Assembly (NCBI GenBank): GCA_029204225.1
Contig: CM055095.1
Span: forward strand, 43,427,184 to 43,491,183
DNA from: Diphasiastrum complanatum
Taxonomy: Eukaryota; Streptophyta; Lycopodiopsida; Lycopodiales; Lycopodiaceae
Length of the DNA stretch: 64,000 nucleotides
Direction of reading: 5' to 3'
A program made the translations under genes and the position numbers. Below the pieces are notes generated by a model. That model saw only the letters and a list, made by a program, of their open reading frames with translations. It made no database searches and was not told the origin of the DNA. This document shows, one piece after another, positions 32,205-41,289 of the stretch. Positions within the stretch are counted from its first letter, which is position 1. Each line of letters begins with the position of its first letter.

Positions 32205-33794
32205 TGAATTCTATGCAAATTGCAAAAGAAGGAAGAGAGTACTCATGCTTTTGTTTTGAGGGTTAAAGCATTCAATGACGAGTTAGCATGTATTGATGAA
32301 AGCATTAAGGAGGTAAAACTTGTTCAAGTTATACTTGATGGCTTGTTGGATGATCTTGTTCAAAGTTTTGCTATTCAAAAGACTTTGCCAAGTGTTGTGG
32401 ATTTGCGAGAGATCTTGGTGAATGAGGAATATAGGCTTTAATCAAGAGGAGGTGGATCTACATCATCATCTCAATATGAAGCGGATGCTATGTCCATCAA
32501 AGGCAAGTTCAAGGGCAAAGGCAAAGGCAAGTGGTCTAAAGGGCAAGATCAAGGTGAGACTTTCTCTTTCGAAAAAAAGAAAGATACGTCTAAGTTGAAA
32601 TGCTTTTTTTGTGGAATCAAAGGGCATTTTGCAAATGAATGTTTGAAGAAGCAAAGAGATGAAGGTAGCAAGCAAATCAACTTTACTACTAATGATGAGG
32701 ATCTAGGTGGTGGTACTTCTCTTTTGATGTTTTCTTCAAGTCCAATATCAAGTGAAGGTGACAGAGATTCATGGTGGATTGATAGTGGAGCTAGTTCACA
32801 CATGACTAGTCACAAGGAGTTCTTTACTTTTGTGGTCACTTATGATGGAGCCAAGAAAGCAATTCACATGGCCAATGGTGGTGAGTGTGTGATTGAAGGT
32901 ATTGGTTCAATTCCTATTTGTCATTATATTAATAGGAAAGCAAGACTTGATGGTGTTCTTTACATTCCTTCACTTTCAAAGAATTTGTTGAGTGTTGGTC
33001 AAATGATAGAGAAAGGATACACAGTAAAGTTTGGTGGTGATGTTTGTTTTATTACAAAGGAAGAAATCTTGGTTGCTAGAGGCAATAGACAAGGTAGACT
33101 TTTCAAGCTTGATGCTTTTGTTATGGCTAAAAAAAAGATGAAATGGAAAAGGAGATTGGTCTCAACTTTCCAAAGCTACCTTTTAGCATCAATAAGACTG
33201 GTGGATTTTATGCAAAGTCTAACAAGCTTTCTTATGCCAGATCTAGGTCAAGATCTAAAATGCTTCTTGGAGATGTTCATCTTTTGTGCTAACTTGGCAA
33301 GTTATGAGGATAATGATGGTTCTTCAATGGTTCTTCGTGGCAAGTGCAAGTATGCCAAAGGTAAGAAAAGAGCTAACTTCATCAATGGAGGTGAAGGTTC
33401 TTCCTTGGAAAATATTGTTGCTAATGATTTCTTTGATCATATGGAAAAAGATGTTGCTAGGTGCATTCATGGAGGTGGTTCTTCTACATTCGTTTGTGAT
33501 GAGTCCAAAAAAGTCATTTTTGCAGCAAGTGGAGTCACATGTCTTCATAATGAGAGTAGATCAAATTGTTCTATCAAGAGACTTGGTGAGGGAGATAGTC
33601 ACAAGTCAACAAGAAGAGAAGTATGTGAAGAGTTCAAAGTAGGATGTACTTTGAATGATGTCATTGTGAATGATAGTGAGGAAGAATCATTATCAAATGA
33701 GTCATTACCTAAAACATTGAATAGAAGTTCTTGTTTGAAAAAAGTCAATCATCCTTATGTTGAAGGTACTAATCATTTTTTTCATGGCTTCTAA
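32205..33794 (+). pseudogene. Copia Gag-protease ORF with unknown C-terminal half, pol missing
   Basis: Gag resumes at HAFVLRVKAFNDELAC (32240), parallel to the copy at 28.7 kb. After a TAA near 32441 a 434-codon frame opens at 32490: a Lys/Gly tract (KGKFKGKGKGKWSKG), a CCHC knuckle CFFCGIKGHFANEC (about 32602-32643), a retropepsin motif WWIDSGASSHMTSH (about 32773-32814), and the 'LYIPSLSKNLLSV' and 'RQGRLFKL' segments. From about 33150 to 33794 the frame stays open, but integrase does not appear. Instead there is a ~210-residue stretch with no match to pol (GGEGSSLENIVANDFFDH). A 5' LTR and 3' end are not visible. It is probably a non-autonomous or rearranged Copia. Confidence 0.65.
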
Positions 33795-34348
33795 TGTCTT
33801 TGAGGTTTCTACTTCTTATGAGGCAATCATTAAGAGGGAGCCTTATGAAGGAAAGAGCAATGGAAGATTGATTCTTGGGAAGATCCAAGGCATGGATCTC
33901 ACATCTCTTCAGCAACTCAAAGGATTCTATGATTGTGAATTGATCACTCATGATCAAGATGGCAAAAGGTTGGTTGGAGAAGACTACATGGAGCAAATCA
34001 AGAGGCAATTTCTTCAAGGCAAGGGATATATCATTCGTGAGCTTGTTGAGGTTTGTTATGGACTCAAGAGGGCTGGATTTATTAGGTTTGATACTCATCT
34101 TCACCTACTCTACTTCATGTTGGATGAAAAGTTTGGAATCTATCTTTTGATTTATGATGGTGACGTTGGTGACATTGTTTACTAACCTTTGTGGAAATTC
34201 GAGATCAAGCATTGATGAGATCTTGTTGGATCTAGATCATATGTTTGAGAGGGACTATTTCCAGAGGTTCATGTCTAAAGATATTCATATCTTTGATATC
34301 TTTGATGATCAAGAGAAAGCTAAGCAAGTGGAAGCGACTCCTTATTGA
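33757..34348 (+). pseudogene. Decayed RT-like segment of the same Copia copy
   Basis: The frame from 33757 reads EDYMEQIKRQFLQGKG, VCYGLKRAGFIRFDTHL and IYLLIYDGDVGD. This echoes the Copia RT run 'YMEQP.GF..GKE', 'LYGLKQAPR.WY.R.D' and 'LLLYVDD', but the catalytic YVDD has become YDGD. The tail (34154-34348) is unassigned. The RT call is by pattern only. Confidence 0.4.
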
Positions 34349-34389
34349 CATAAAGAAATGTATCTCTAAGTTTAAAATTCACTTTGGTC

Positions 34390-34530
34390 TCCAAATTGCC
34401 AAATTAGACAACTTAGCTAGTTGAATTAGACCTCCCTTACAATCTTGAACTTGACAAAGATATCATACACCTCATCCTTGCTCTTTAGTAGATACACCCA
34501 ACAAATATACTAAAATCATCAATAAAATAC
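34390..34530 (-). pseudogene. Copia integrase fragment (right of a nested insertion, reverse strand)
   Basis: Read leftward from 34530, with a small frame shift: FIDDFSIY and YLLKSKDEVYDIFVKFK, the Copia integrase core after its first catalytic Asp region ('FIDDFSR.TWVYFLKSKDEVF'). Its missing N-terminal half lies at 39484-39226, on the far side of the inserted Copia element at 34531-39225. Confidence 0.7.
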
Positions 34531-35395
34531 TGAAGAAACAAAGTGTTTCTATCACCAAAGCTCTGGTAGCTCTCGACTCCCAACCTGACAAATATCTCGA
34601 AGACCTTGAAAACGAAGACCTTGAAGACGAAATGTTCACGAACAACATGAACAACAGGAGAAGGTCGAATGACATGAAACGAAAATGTTTGAGACACCTG
34701 AAGGTCGAATACTTTCGACATCTCAACTCGAAAGGACCCAGAAGATCAAAGCAGTACCGTAAAGTACAAATCCCTGCTATGATATGATGACATCCGCAGA
34801 AGAGTATTAGGACGTGTCTAATCCGTCGCTCTTGTAATATGTGATTAGTCGTAGATTGTTTAATCTATCTAATCAAGATATTACTTTGAATATATGCAAT
34901 TGCTAGATGCATCAAAATATACACACACATATAGACAAAAAAAATATAGAATAGAGAAGTCCGCCAGTGAGTGAGATAATTGTAAGTAGGATCCACAGAG
35001 ATCCAAGTAGTCCGCTAGTAAGCGAGACATTGTTCGTGGGAGAACATCGCTTCTCTCATGCCAATGCACTATGGGGATCTGTCACACAGTGGTTAAAACC
35101 AAGAGAATCAATAGATGATGTTGTAGCCGTTATGCACATATCATTCTAAATTGTCTGATCTCGATTGAATTATTGTCTACTTATTGTTCCTGTGTCTCAT
35201 TCGCTTTGTTTTATCTATTCCGCACATAGGTTCAATCTTGTTGAATGCTGAATTAACTTAATGTAGGTCAGTAGTGTGTGTCTACATTCTAGAGGATTGT
35301 AGGAATGATATAGCAGGCAGTGACCAACAATCATATCCGAACTCCATCCGAATTCATTTGTAATTCGTTCGTTTTGGCTTCTTTGTTTCGCTTCA
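34531..35395 (+). repeat. 5' LTR of nested Copia
   Basis: TG...CA ends. It aligns with 38359-39225 over its full length with substitutions and few indels, suggesting an insertion of some age. Its 3' part also matches the reversed fragment at 4300-4443. Confidence 0.9.
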
Positions 35396-35396
35396 G

Positions 35397-35408
35397 TGGT
35401 ATCAGAGC
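35397..35408 (+). promoter_or_regulatory. Primer-binding site of nested Copia
   Basis: TGGTATCAGAGC, complementary to initiator tRNA-Met, begins two bases after the LTR end (35395). Confidence 0.85.
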
Positions 35409-35525
35409 GTCACCATGACAGGCTCATATCCGAGACCTGATATAACTCAAGAGCTATCAGATCCAAGAGACAAGCATTTAGAACAAGAAACAAGAAAGAA
35501 CAGCTGAAGAACACAATCTACAACA

Positions 35526-35930
35526 ATGGCTTCAATAAGTAGTATACAATCAACGATCTATACAATCCCCGACTCAACTGGGTCGAACTTCCTAGCATGG
35601 AAGATAAAGACCTCTCTCATATTGAAGGGAGAAGGGCTATGGCCCTGGGTAGACAACACCGAGAAGATTCCTACAAGTATAGGCAAAGAGCTACGTGAAT
35701 GGAGAGTGAAGAACGACAAGGCAGTAGCCATGTTGTCATCATCCATCAAGGATAGCTTGACGCTTGACCTCACGACACTCTCTAATGCAAGAGAGATGTG
35801 GGGTACATTGCTTACCAGATTTCAGACGAAATCATGCAGCCACATCATGTTTCTTGAAGATCAGCTGACAAATTTGCGATGGGATGGCAGAGACCATGCA
35901 TTCGACAAGTTCACAGAATATGTGAACTAG
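35526..35930 (+). pseudogene. Copia Gag N-terminal part
   Basis: The 134-codon ORF shows the Copia Gag start: IPDSTGSNFLAWKIKTSLIL, a Trp-rich LWPWV, ALREMWGTL-like NAREMWGTLLTRFQTKS, LEDQLTNLRWD and FDKFTEYVN, then TAG. In full-length relatives Gag is about twice as long and ends in a zinc knuckle, absent here. Confidence 0.75.
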
Positions 35931-35939
35931 GCAGAGAGA

Positions 35940-36760
35940 TGCACATGAAATAAGGTGAAGCAGATCCGAATAGATTGGGGTGGAGAATACATCTCAAACC
36001 GATTTACTGATTTCTACAATGACCGATGAATCATTCATAGAAGGACAACATCCTATACAATGCAGCACAATGGTATTGCAGAAAGAAAGAAAAAGACTCT
36101 CATGGAAGCCGCTAGGTGCATGATGGCCGATTCAAAGGCTCCAAGAGTGATGTGGGCTGAAATAGTAGCTACAGCTGCCTTAATTCAGAACAAGACATGA
36201 AAATCTGGTGTTCCTCACACAACACCACAAAAACTATGGTGGGGTAGAAAACCCAATCTGACTCATATTTGAATCTTTGGTTGTGCAGCATATGCACATG
36301 TTCCTGACAAGCTTCAAAAGAAGCTTGATGAGAAAGCAGAACAAGGATATCTTGTAGGATATGACAATCATTCATCATACTACAAAATCTATATGCCAAA
36401 GACAAACATAGTGAAGACAGTCAGAGACGTCAAGTTCAATGAGACAAGAACAATGGCCAACAATGATCCTGTCAATTATGAAGTTCTTGGAAGACAATAT
36501 TATGATCTACCAACCGCGATAGAGGGAGCATGGGACGAACACTTAGACAAAGATGTTCAAGTCGCACCTCAATCAAGCAACGAATTAGACGAAGAAAGAC
36601 TCGCAAGCCTGCCTACTGCTACTACACCTATAAACTGAAATGGTTCTGGACCTAGCATAACAGATAAAGGCAAGAGCATTGCAGTACCAGAAGGATCTCC
36701 CAGAAGATCAACAAGAGCGAAGAGCGCCAACAAGATTTGTGCCAGATAGCTCAACTTCTA
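35940..36760 (+). pseudogene. Copia integrase C-terminal half
   Basis: Directly after the Gag stop the frame reads KVKQIRIDWGGEYIS (second catalytic Asp) and QHNGIAERKKKTLMEAAR (catalytic Glu), then FGCAAYAHVPDKLQKKLDE and GYLVGYDNHSSYYKIY. The integrase zinc-binding domain and first Asp are missing, so Gag is joined to mid-integrase by an internal deletion of roughly 1 kb or more. Several in-frame stops are present. Confidence 0.75.
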
Positions 36761-37300
36761 CATCTGAAGAGTTTTGTGGATTTGGTGGAGAACCACAAAC
36801 ATTTGAAGAAGCAATTGATTGTCCAGAGAAGGATCTAAGCCATGAATGAAAAAATCGAATCCATGAAAAAGAATGAGGTCTGGACACTGCAACCAATGCC
36901 TAAGAAATGAAAAACAGTGCAATGCAAATGAGTTTACAAACTCAAGTATGAACCGAATGGAGATGTTTCGAGATACAAGGCCAGACGTAGCGAAGGTTTT
37001 TTCTCAGAAGTACGACATCACCTACACTGAGACCTTTTCTCCAGTGGTGAAACATGCTTCCTTACGCCTACTATTTGTATATGCAGCTGCATACGACCTC
37101 AAGATTCACATTGTTGATTAGAAGACAACATTCCTACATGGCAAATTAGACAAAGAAGTCTACATAGATCAACCTCCAAGTTATACCTCCGAATCACTTC
37201 CTACATATGCATGCCGAATGCACAGGAGTATCTATGGTCTGAAGAAACCAGCACGACAATGGTATAAGCAGAAATATTAAGCCCTAAAATCCTTAGGATT
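36760..37300 (+). pseudogene. Copia RT first half, frame-broken
   Basis: In shifting frames: EPQTFEEAIDCPEKD, YDITYTETFSPVVKHASLRL, LFVYAAAYDLKIHIVD, then YIDQPPSYTS and SIYGLKKPARQWYKQ. These are successive Copia RT blocks, interrupted by several stops. Confidence 0.75.
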
Positions 37301-37307
37301 TGAGCCA

Positions 37308-38340
37308 TTGATAGCCGATTCCAATGTTTATGTGAGAATCACAGATGGGAAGATCATCATTGTTGATGTGTATGTGGATGACACCCTAATACTATGCAGA
37401 AGCGAAGGCCTGATTGTAGGAGTGAAGAATGAGATCTCAAAACATTTTGAGATTACAGACCTAGGAGAAGCCAGATGTTATCTTGGCTTACAGAGTGACA
37501 AAGACTATGACGAAGGGAAATTGTACCTTCATCAGTCCAAATATACCCAAAAAATGCTAGAAGATTTTGGGATGATGAATTACAAAGGAGCAGATACTCC
37601 AATGCTTGGAGGAACAATCCTGACGAATGAAAATTGTTCGAAGACTGAAGAGGAAAGAGAATTGATGCAACATACACCATACAGGAAGCTAATCGGATCA
37701 CTAATGTATCTTGCAAATTACACATGCCCTAACATTGCTTATGCCGTGTTCAAGATGAGTCAATTCAGTACGAATCCAGGCTCGACTCATTGGAAGATCG
37801 TGAAGCAAATCTTGCAGTTCCTTCAACTAATGAAGGATTTTGAATTGTGTTATTCTCATGATGTAGGATTCCAGATGCTTTCATACAGTGATGCTAGCTG
37901 AGCATCTCTCAAGGATGATTGCAAAAGTGTCTCAGGAGGATGTACCATCGCATCAAGAGCAACAATTCTCTGGGTCAGCAAAAAGTAAACCACCGTATCT
38001 CAGTCATCCTATGAAGCAAAATACGTAGCAGCAACGAAGATGGCCAATGAAATCACTTGGCTCAAATAGTTCCTTGACGAACTAAGTGAAACGAGGAATG
38101 AGCCTCTGATTTTGTAGATGGACAATACATCCACAATACACCTAATGAACGTTCCTGTGTTTCACTCAAGGACGTAACACATTGCAATCAAGTACCACTT
38201 GATAAGGGATCTGATAAAAAAGAAGAAGCTGCAGACTACTTTCATTGGAACGAAGAAGATGGTTGCTGACATCTTCACAAAGGCCTTAGACAAAGGTTTG
38301 TTCGAGAAACAGAGGAGCAGCCTTGGAGTCATAAAGCTAC
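37308..38340 (+). pseudogene. Copia RT second half and RNase H
   Basis: A 198-codon stretch keeps the catalytic IIVDVYVDDTLILC, EITDLGEARCYLGLQ, LHQSKYTQKMLEDFGM, YRKLIGSLMYLANYT and the RNase H start MLSYSDAS. After TGA the RNase H continues (SSYEAKYVAATKMANEI, KMVADIFTKALDKGLFE) with further stops, up to the purine tract before the 3' LTR. Confidence 0.85.
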
Positions 38341-38358
38341 CACGCTTTGAGAGGGAGC

Positions 38359-39225
38359 TGAAGAAACAAAGTGTTTCTATCACCAAAGCTCTGCTATCTC
38401 TCGATTTCCAACCTGACGAATATCTCGAAGACCTCAAAAACAAAGACCTCGAAGATGAAATGTTCGCGAACAACACGAACAATAGGAGAAGGTCGAACAA
38501 CATGAAACGAAAATGTTCGAGACACCCGAAGGTCGAATACTTTCGACATCTCAACTCGAAAGGATCGAGAAGATCAAAGAAGTACCGTAAAGTAAAAATC
38601 CCTGATATGATATGATGACGTCAGCAGAAGAGCTGTAGGATGTGCCTAATCCGCTGTTCTTGTAATCTATGATTAGTCTTAGATTGTTTAATCTATCTAA
38701 TCAAGATATTACTCTGAATATATGCAATTGCTAGATACATCAAAATATACACAGACACAGCTAGACAAAAAAAATACAGAACATAGAAGTCCGCCCGTGA
38801 GTGAGATAATTGTAAGCAGGATCAACAGAGATCCAAGTAGTCCGCTAGTAAGCGAGACATTGTTCGTGGGAGAACATGGCTTCTCTCATGCCAATGCGCT
38901 GTGTGGGTCTATCACACAGTGCTTAAAACCAAGAGGATCAATAGATGATGTTGTAGCCGTTATGCACATATCATTCTAAATTGTCTGGTCTCGATTGAAT
39001 TATTGTCTGCTTATTGTTCGTGTATCTCATTCGCTTTGTTTTATCTATTCCGCACATAGGTTCAATCTTGTTGAATGATGAATTAACTTAACGTAGGTTA
39101 GCAGTGTTTATCTACATTCTGGAGGATTGTAAAAATGATATAGCAGGCTGTGACCAGCAATCATATCCAAACTCCATCCAAATTCATTTGCGATTTGTTC
39201 GTTTTCGCTTCTTCGGTTCGCTTCA
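38359..39225 (+). repeat. 3' LTR of nested Copia
   Basis: Partner of 34531-35395; starts TGAAGAAACA after AGAGGGAGC and ends CGCTTCA. Confidence 0.9.
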
Positions 39226-39484
39226 CATACACCTTAGCACCACCATTGCTAATTGTAGTAACCACAAGTTGGAAAGGCCTAGTAGATCTAGATATATATC
39301 TCTTATAAGGCAATCTATGTGACTTTGATAAAGCACATTGCTCACAAACATAATTCATGCTAGTTAGAGATTTTGGAAGACCAAACACAACTTGTCTCTT
39401 TGCCATCACCTCCAATGACCTGAAGTTGAGATGCCCCAATCTCTTGTGCCATATCTCTTGCATTGACAATTGCTCCTTTGCCAT
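39226..39484 (-). pseudogene. Copia GAG-pre-integrase and integrase start (reverse strand)
   Basis: Read leftward from about 39486: SMQEIWHKRLGHLNFRSLEV, CEQCALSKSHRLPY and TRPFQLVVTTISNGGAKVY. These are the HHCC zinc-binding domain and the start of the integrase core. The frame is cut at 39226 by the nested Copia element; the next residues (FIDDFS) lie at 34530. Its upstream side is cut at 39485 by the left end of E2. Confidence 0.8.
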
Positions 39485-39528
39485 CATTAGGGGATATTAG
39501 AACTCAAAATGGACCCTTTATCAAGATG
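39485..39528 (+). repeat. E2 left terminal inverted repeat
   Basis: Starts CATTAGGGGATATTAGAACT, then CAAAATGGACCCTTT and AAGATG. Pairs with 43728-43771. Confidence 0.8.
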
Positions 39529-39810
39529 TTTTTCTTGACTTCGCACGCTTTCAACGCTAATGTGTCCCAATTAATGGTGTCCATCTGTGACGAACTGTGA
39601 CAGTGGTTGACGGACGGAAATTGTTTTTGCCTTGCTCGGCCAAATTTTTGTGATTTTCAAAAATCCCGCCTGGCAGAACAAACGATTGTGATTGGACCAC
39701 AATTACTGCCCGAATAATCTTTTGCTGCATTCCTTTGTACACTCGAGGTTGATTTGACGTCAATAGTCGTAAACTATAGTTAACTAATTGTTGTAGTTTA
39801 GGAACTTATC

Positions 39811-39950
39811 GTCATTCTTAGGTATACCTCTCATTCTCTTCGTTCTCTCTGTCATAGCTTCCATAGACATATTTTGGATTGTCATTCATAGGTATACCTC
39901 TCATTCTCTTCATTCTCTCTGTTCTCAACTTGCGTAGACATATTTTGGAC
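39811..39950. repeat. 70-base tandem duplication in E2
   Basis: GTCATTCTTAGGTATACC (39811) and GTCATTCATAGGTATACC (39881) begin two units that each continue with CTCTCATTCTCTTC and GACATATTTTGGA. The period is 70 bases. It lies between the E2 end and the gene 4 homologue, where transposase-binding repeats might be expected. Confidence 0.75.
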
Positions 39951-39954
39951 TAAT

Positions 39955-40505
39955 GGCTACACATAATCGGAGACCAAGAGGAACCATTAGAGCCGATTCC
40001 TCTACCAGATTTTTCAAGTGAGGAATGGATTTTTCCATATTCAACAATCTCATAAAGTTTTCGATCTAGACTTTATATGGGTATTCAGAGTATATTAAAA
40101 TGTAGCACTGGTTCAAAGAATAATAGATTAAGGTGGTATCTCTCTTTTTCTTATTTTGTTGATTTTTTCCAAATGCAATGTTCAGCGAACGAAAACAATG
40201 TTTATTTGTAAGGACTTGAGTGACGAAATAATCGCCGAGTTGTTGGATGATGGTTGGGATACGAAACAAAATCAACAACTTGAGTGTAGAGAGTATGTAA
40301 CTCATCAATGGCATTTGGATATCACATCAAAAAACAAATGCTCACTTTGTTGTTGTATTATAGAAGATGGAGAAAATTCAAAAATGAGTGGAAGCCACTT
40401 GATCAAGATTTTGCAATAAACCATGGAGGGGTAAGAAGAGATAAATATAAATGTCTCAATCTATCATTCGGAAAAAAAAGTATTGATTTGCACATTAAAA
40501 AATGA
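39955..40505 (+). pseudogene. E2 homologue of E1 gene 4
   Basis: Blocks in order: EPIPLPDFSSEEWIFP (about 39985-40033) matching IPLPSFESDEWIAP of E1; an intron-like gap ending at a TTCAG acceptor near 40185; TMFICKDLSDEIIAELLDDG (about 40198) matching TMFVCKNLSNSLLSELMDEG; then KNKCSLCCCIIEDGE and SHLIK, matching the Cys-containing stretch and CHLIK of E1. A stop after the first block and frame changes show decay. The upstream exon of E1 gene 4 is not visible here. Confidence 0.65.
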
Positions 40506-41072
40506 AAGCCGAGGTGGAGAAGAGAGTTGTCCAGACTGTTCAATAGATTTTGGAGAAGATTTGAGAGGAGATTTGTGAGATTTAGAAACTGATTTAGGAG
40601 ATTTGAAATGAGATTTGGAAGGAATTCTAGAAATTGATTTGGGAGGAAAATTTGATACTGATTTGGAAGGAGAATTGGAACGAAAATTGGAAGGAGATTT
40701 TGATGTTGATTTTTGAAAAGATTTGGAAGGAAATTTCTGTATCTTGGGGGGAGATATGAGAGGAGATTTTAGTGTTTTGGGGGGAGATATGGAAGGAGAT
40801 TTATGTGTCTTGGGATGAGATCTAGAAACTGATTTCTGTGAAGAGGATTTGGAAGAAGAAGACGAAGAAAAAGAGCTTGCTCCACTATCAATCCACCAAG
40901 GATCAATATCTTCATCATTAGCAATCAAACATGAAGACATCACAAGAGCATGATCATTTGAGTTTTGATCATCAACACCATCTTTATCTAGAGTTAGATT
41001 TGTTTTGCAGTTTCTCACCTTGATCTCTTTTCTTCTTGAAGCACTCACTATCAAAATGTCCTTTGACTCCAC
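40464..41072 (-). pseudogene. Retropepsin start fused to Ser/Pro/Lys-rich repeats
   Basis: Reading leftward, a 202-codon frame starts after the zinc-knuckle region, contains SSCLIANDEDIDPWWIDSGASS (about 40930-40865), then changes abruptly into about 110 residues of imperfect repeats such as SPPKTLKSPLISPPKIQKF and SKSPSNFRSNSPSKSV. At DNA level this is a purine-rich minisatellite of GATTTGGAAGGAGA-like units. The KSP/SPPK style recalls DNA-binding tails of linker histones, but a repeat expansion translated by chance is equally possible. Confidence 0.5.
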
Positions 41073-41289
41073 AATATAAGCATTTTAGCTTAGATCTATC
41101 TTTCTTTTTGCCAACAAAAGTAGAAGGCTCATCTTGATCTTGCCCTTTAGACCACTTGTCTTTGCCCTTGCCCTTAAAATTGCCTCTTGCAAACATAGCC
41201 TCCTCCTCTGCAACTTGAGAGTTCAGACATTCTATGAGTAAATGAAAAGCAAGTTTTGCAAGTTTTCTTTCACACAATCTATTACTCAT
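40984..41289 (-). pseudogene. Copia Gag C-terminal part with zinc knuckle (reverse)
   Basis: Reads MFARGNFKGKGKDKWSKGQD, then CLYCGVKGHFDSECFKKKRD (CCHC knuckle). It is close to the Gag at 32.49-32.66 kb, so the same Copia family. A frame change near 41000 leads into the protease start. It lies inside E2 and in the same orientation as the Copia integrase just left of E2, so it may be captured or displaced. Confidence 0.7.

Larger units (their letters stand above)
34531..39225 (+). mobile_element. LTR-bounded Copia element, 4.7 kb, nested insertion
   Basis: Two LTRs (34531-35395, 865 bp; 38359-39225, 867 bp) both start TGAAGAAACA and end CGCTTCA and differ at scattered sites. A primer site TGGTATCAGAGC follows the first, and a purine tract TTTGAGAGGGAG precedes the second. 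Five-base flanks are AATAC (34526-34530) and CATAC (39226-39230), a likely target duplication with one change. The integrase of another Copia on the minus strand continues across the two flanks in one frame, which fixes the borders. Gag is intact only at its start; zinc knuckle, protease and the first half of integrase are deleted, and pol carries many stops, so it is non-autonomous and dead. Confidence 0.9.
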
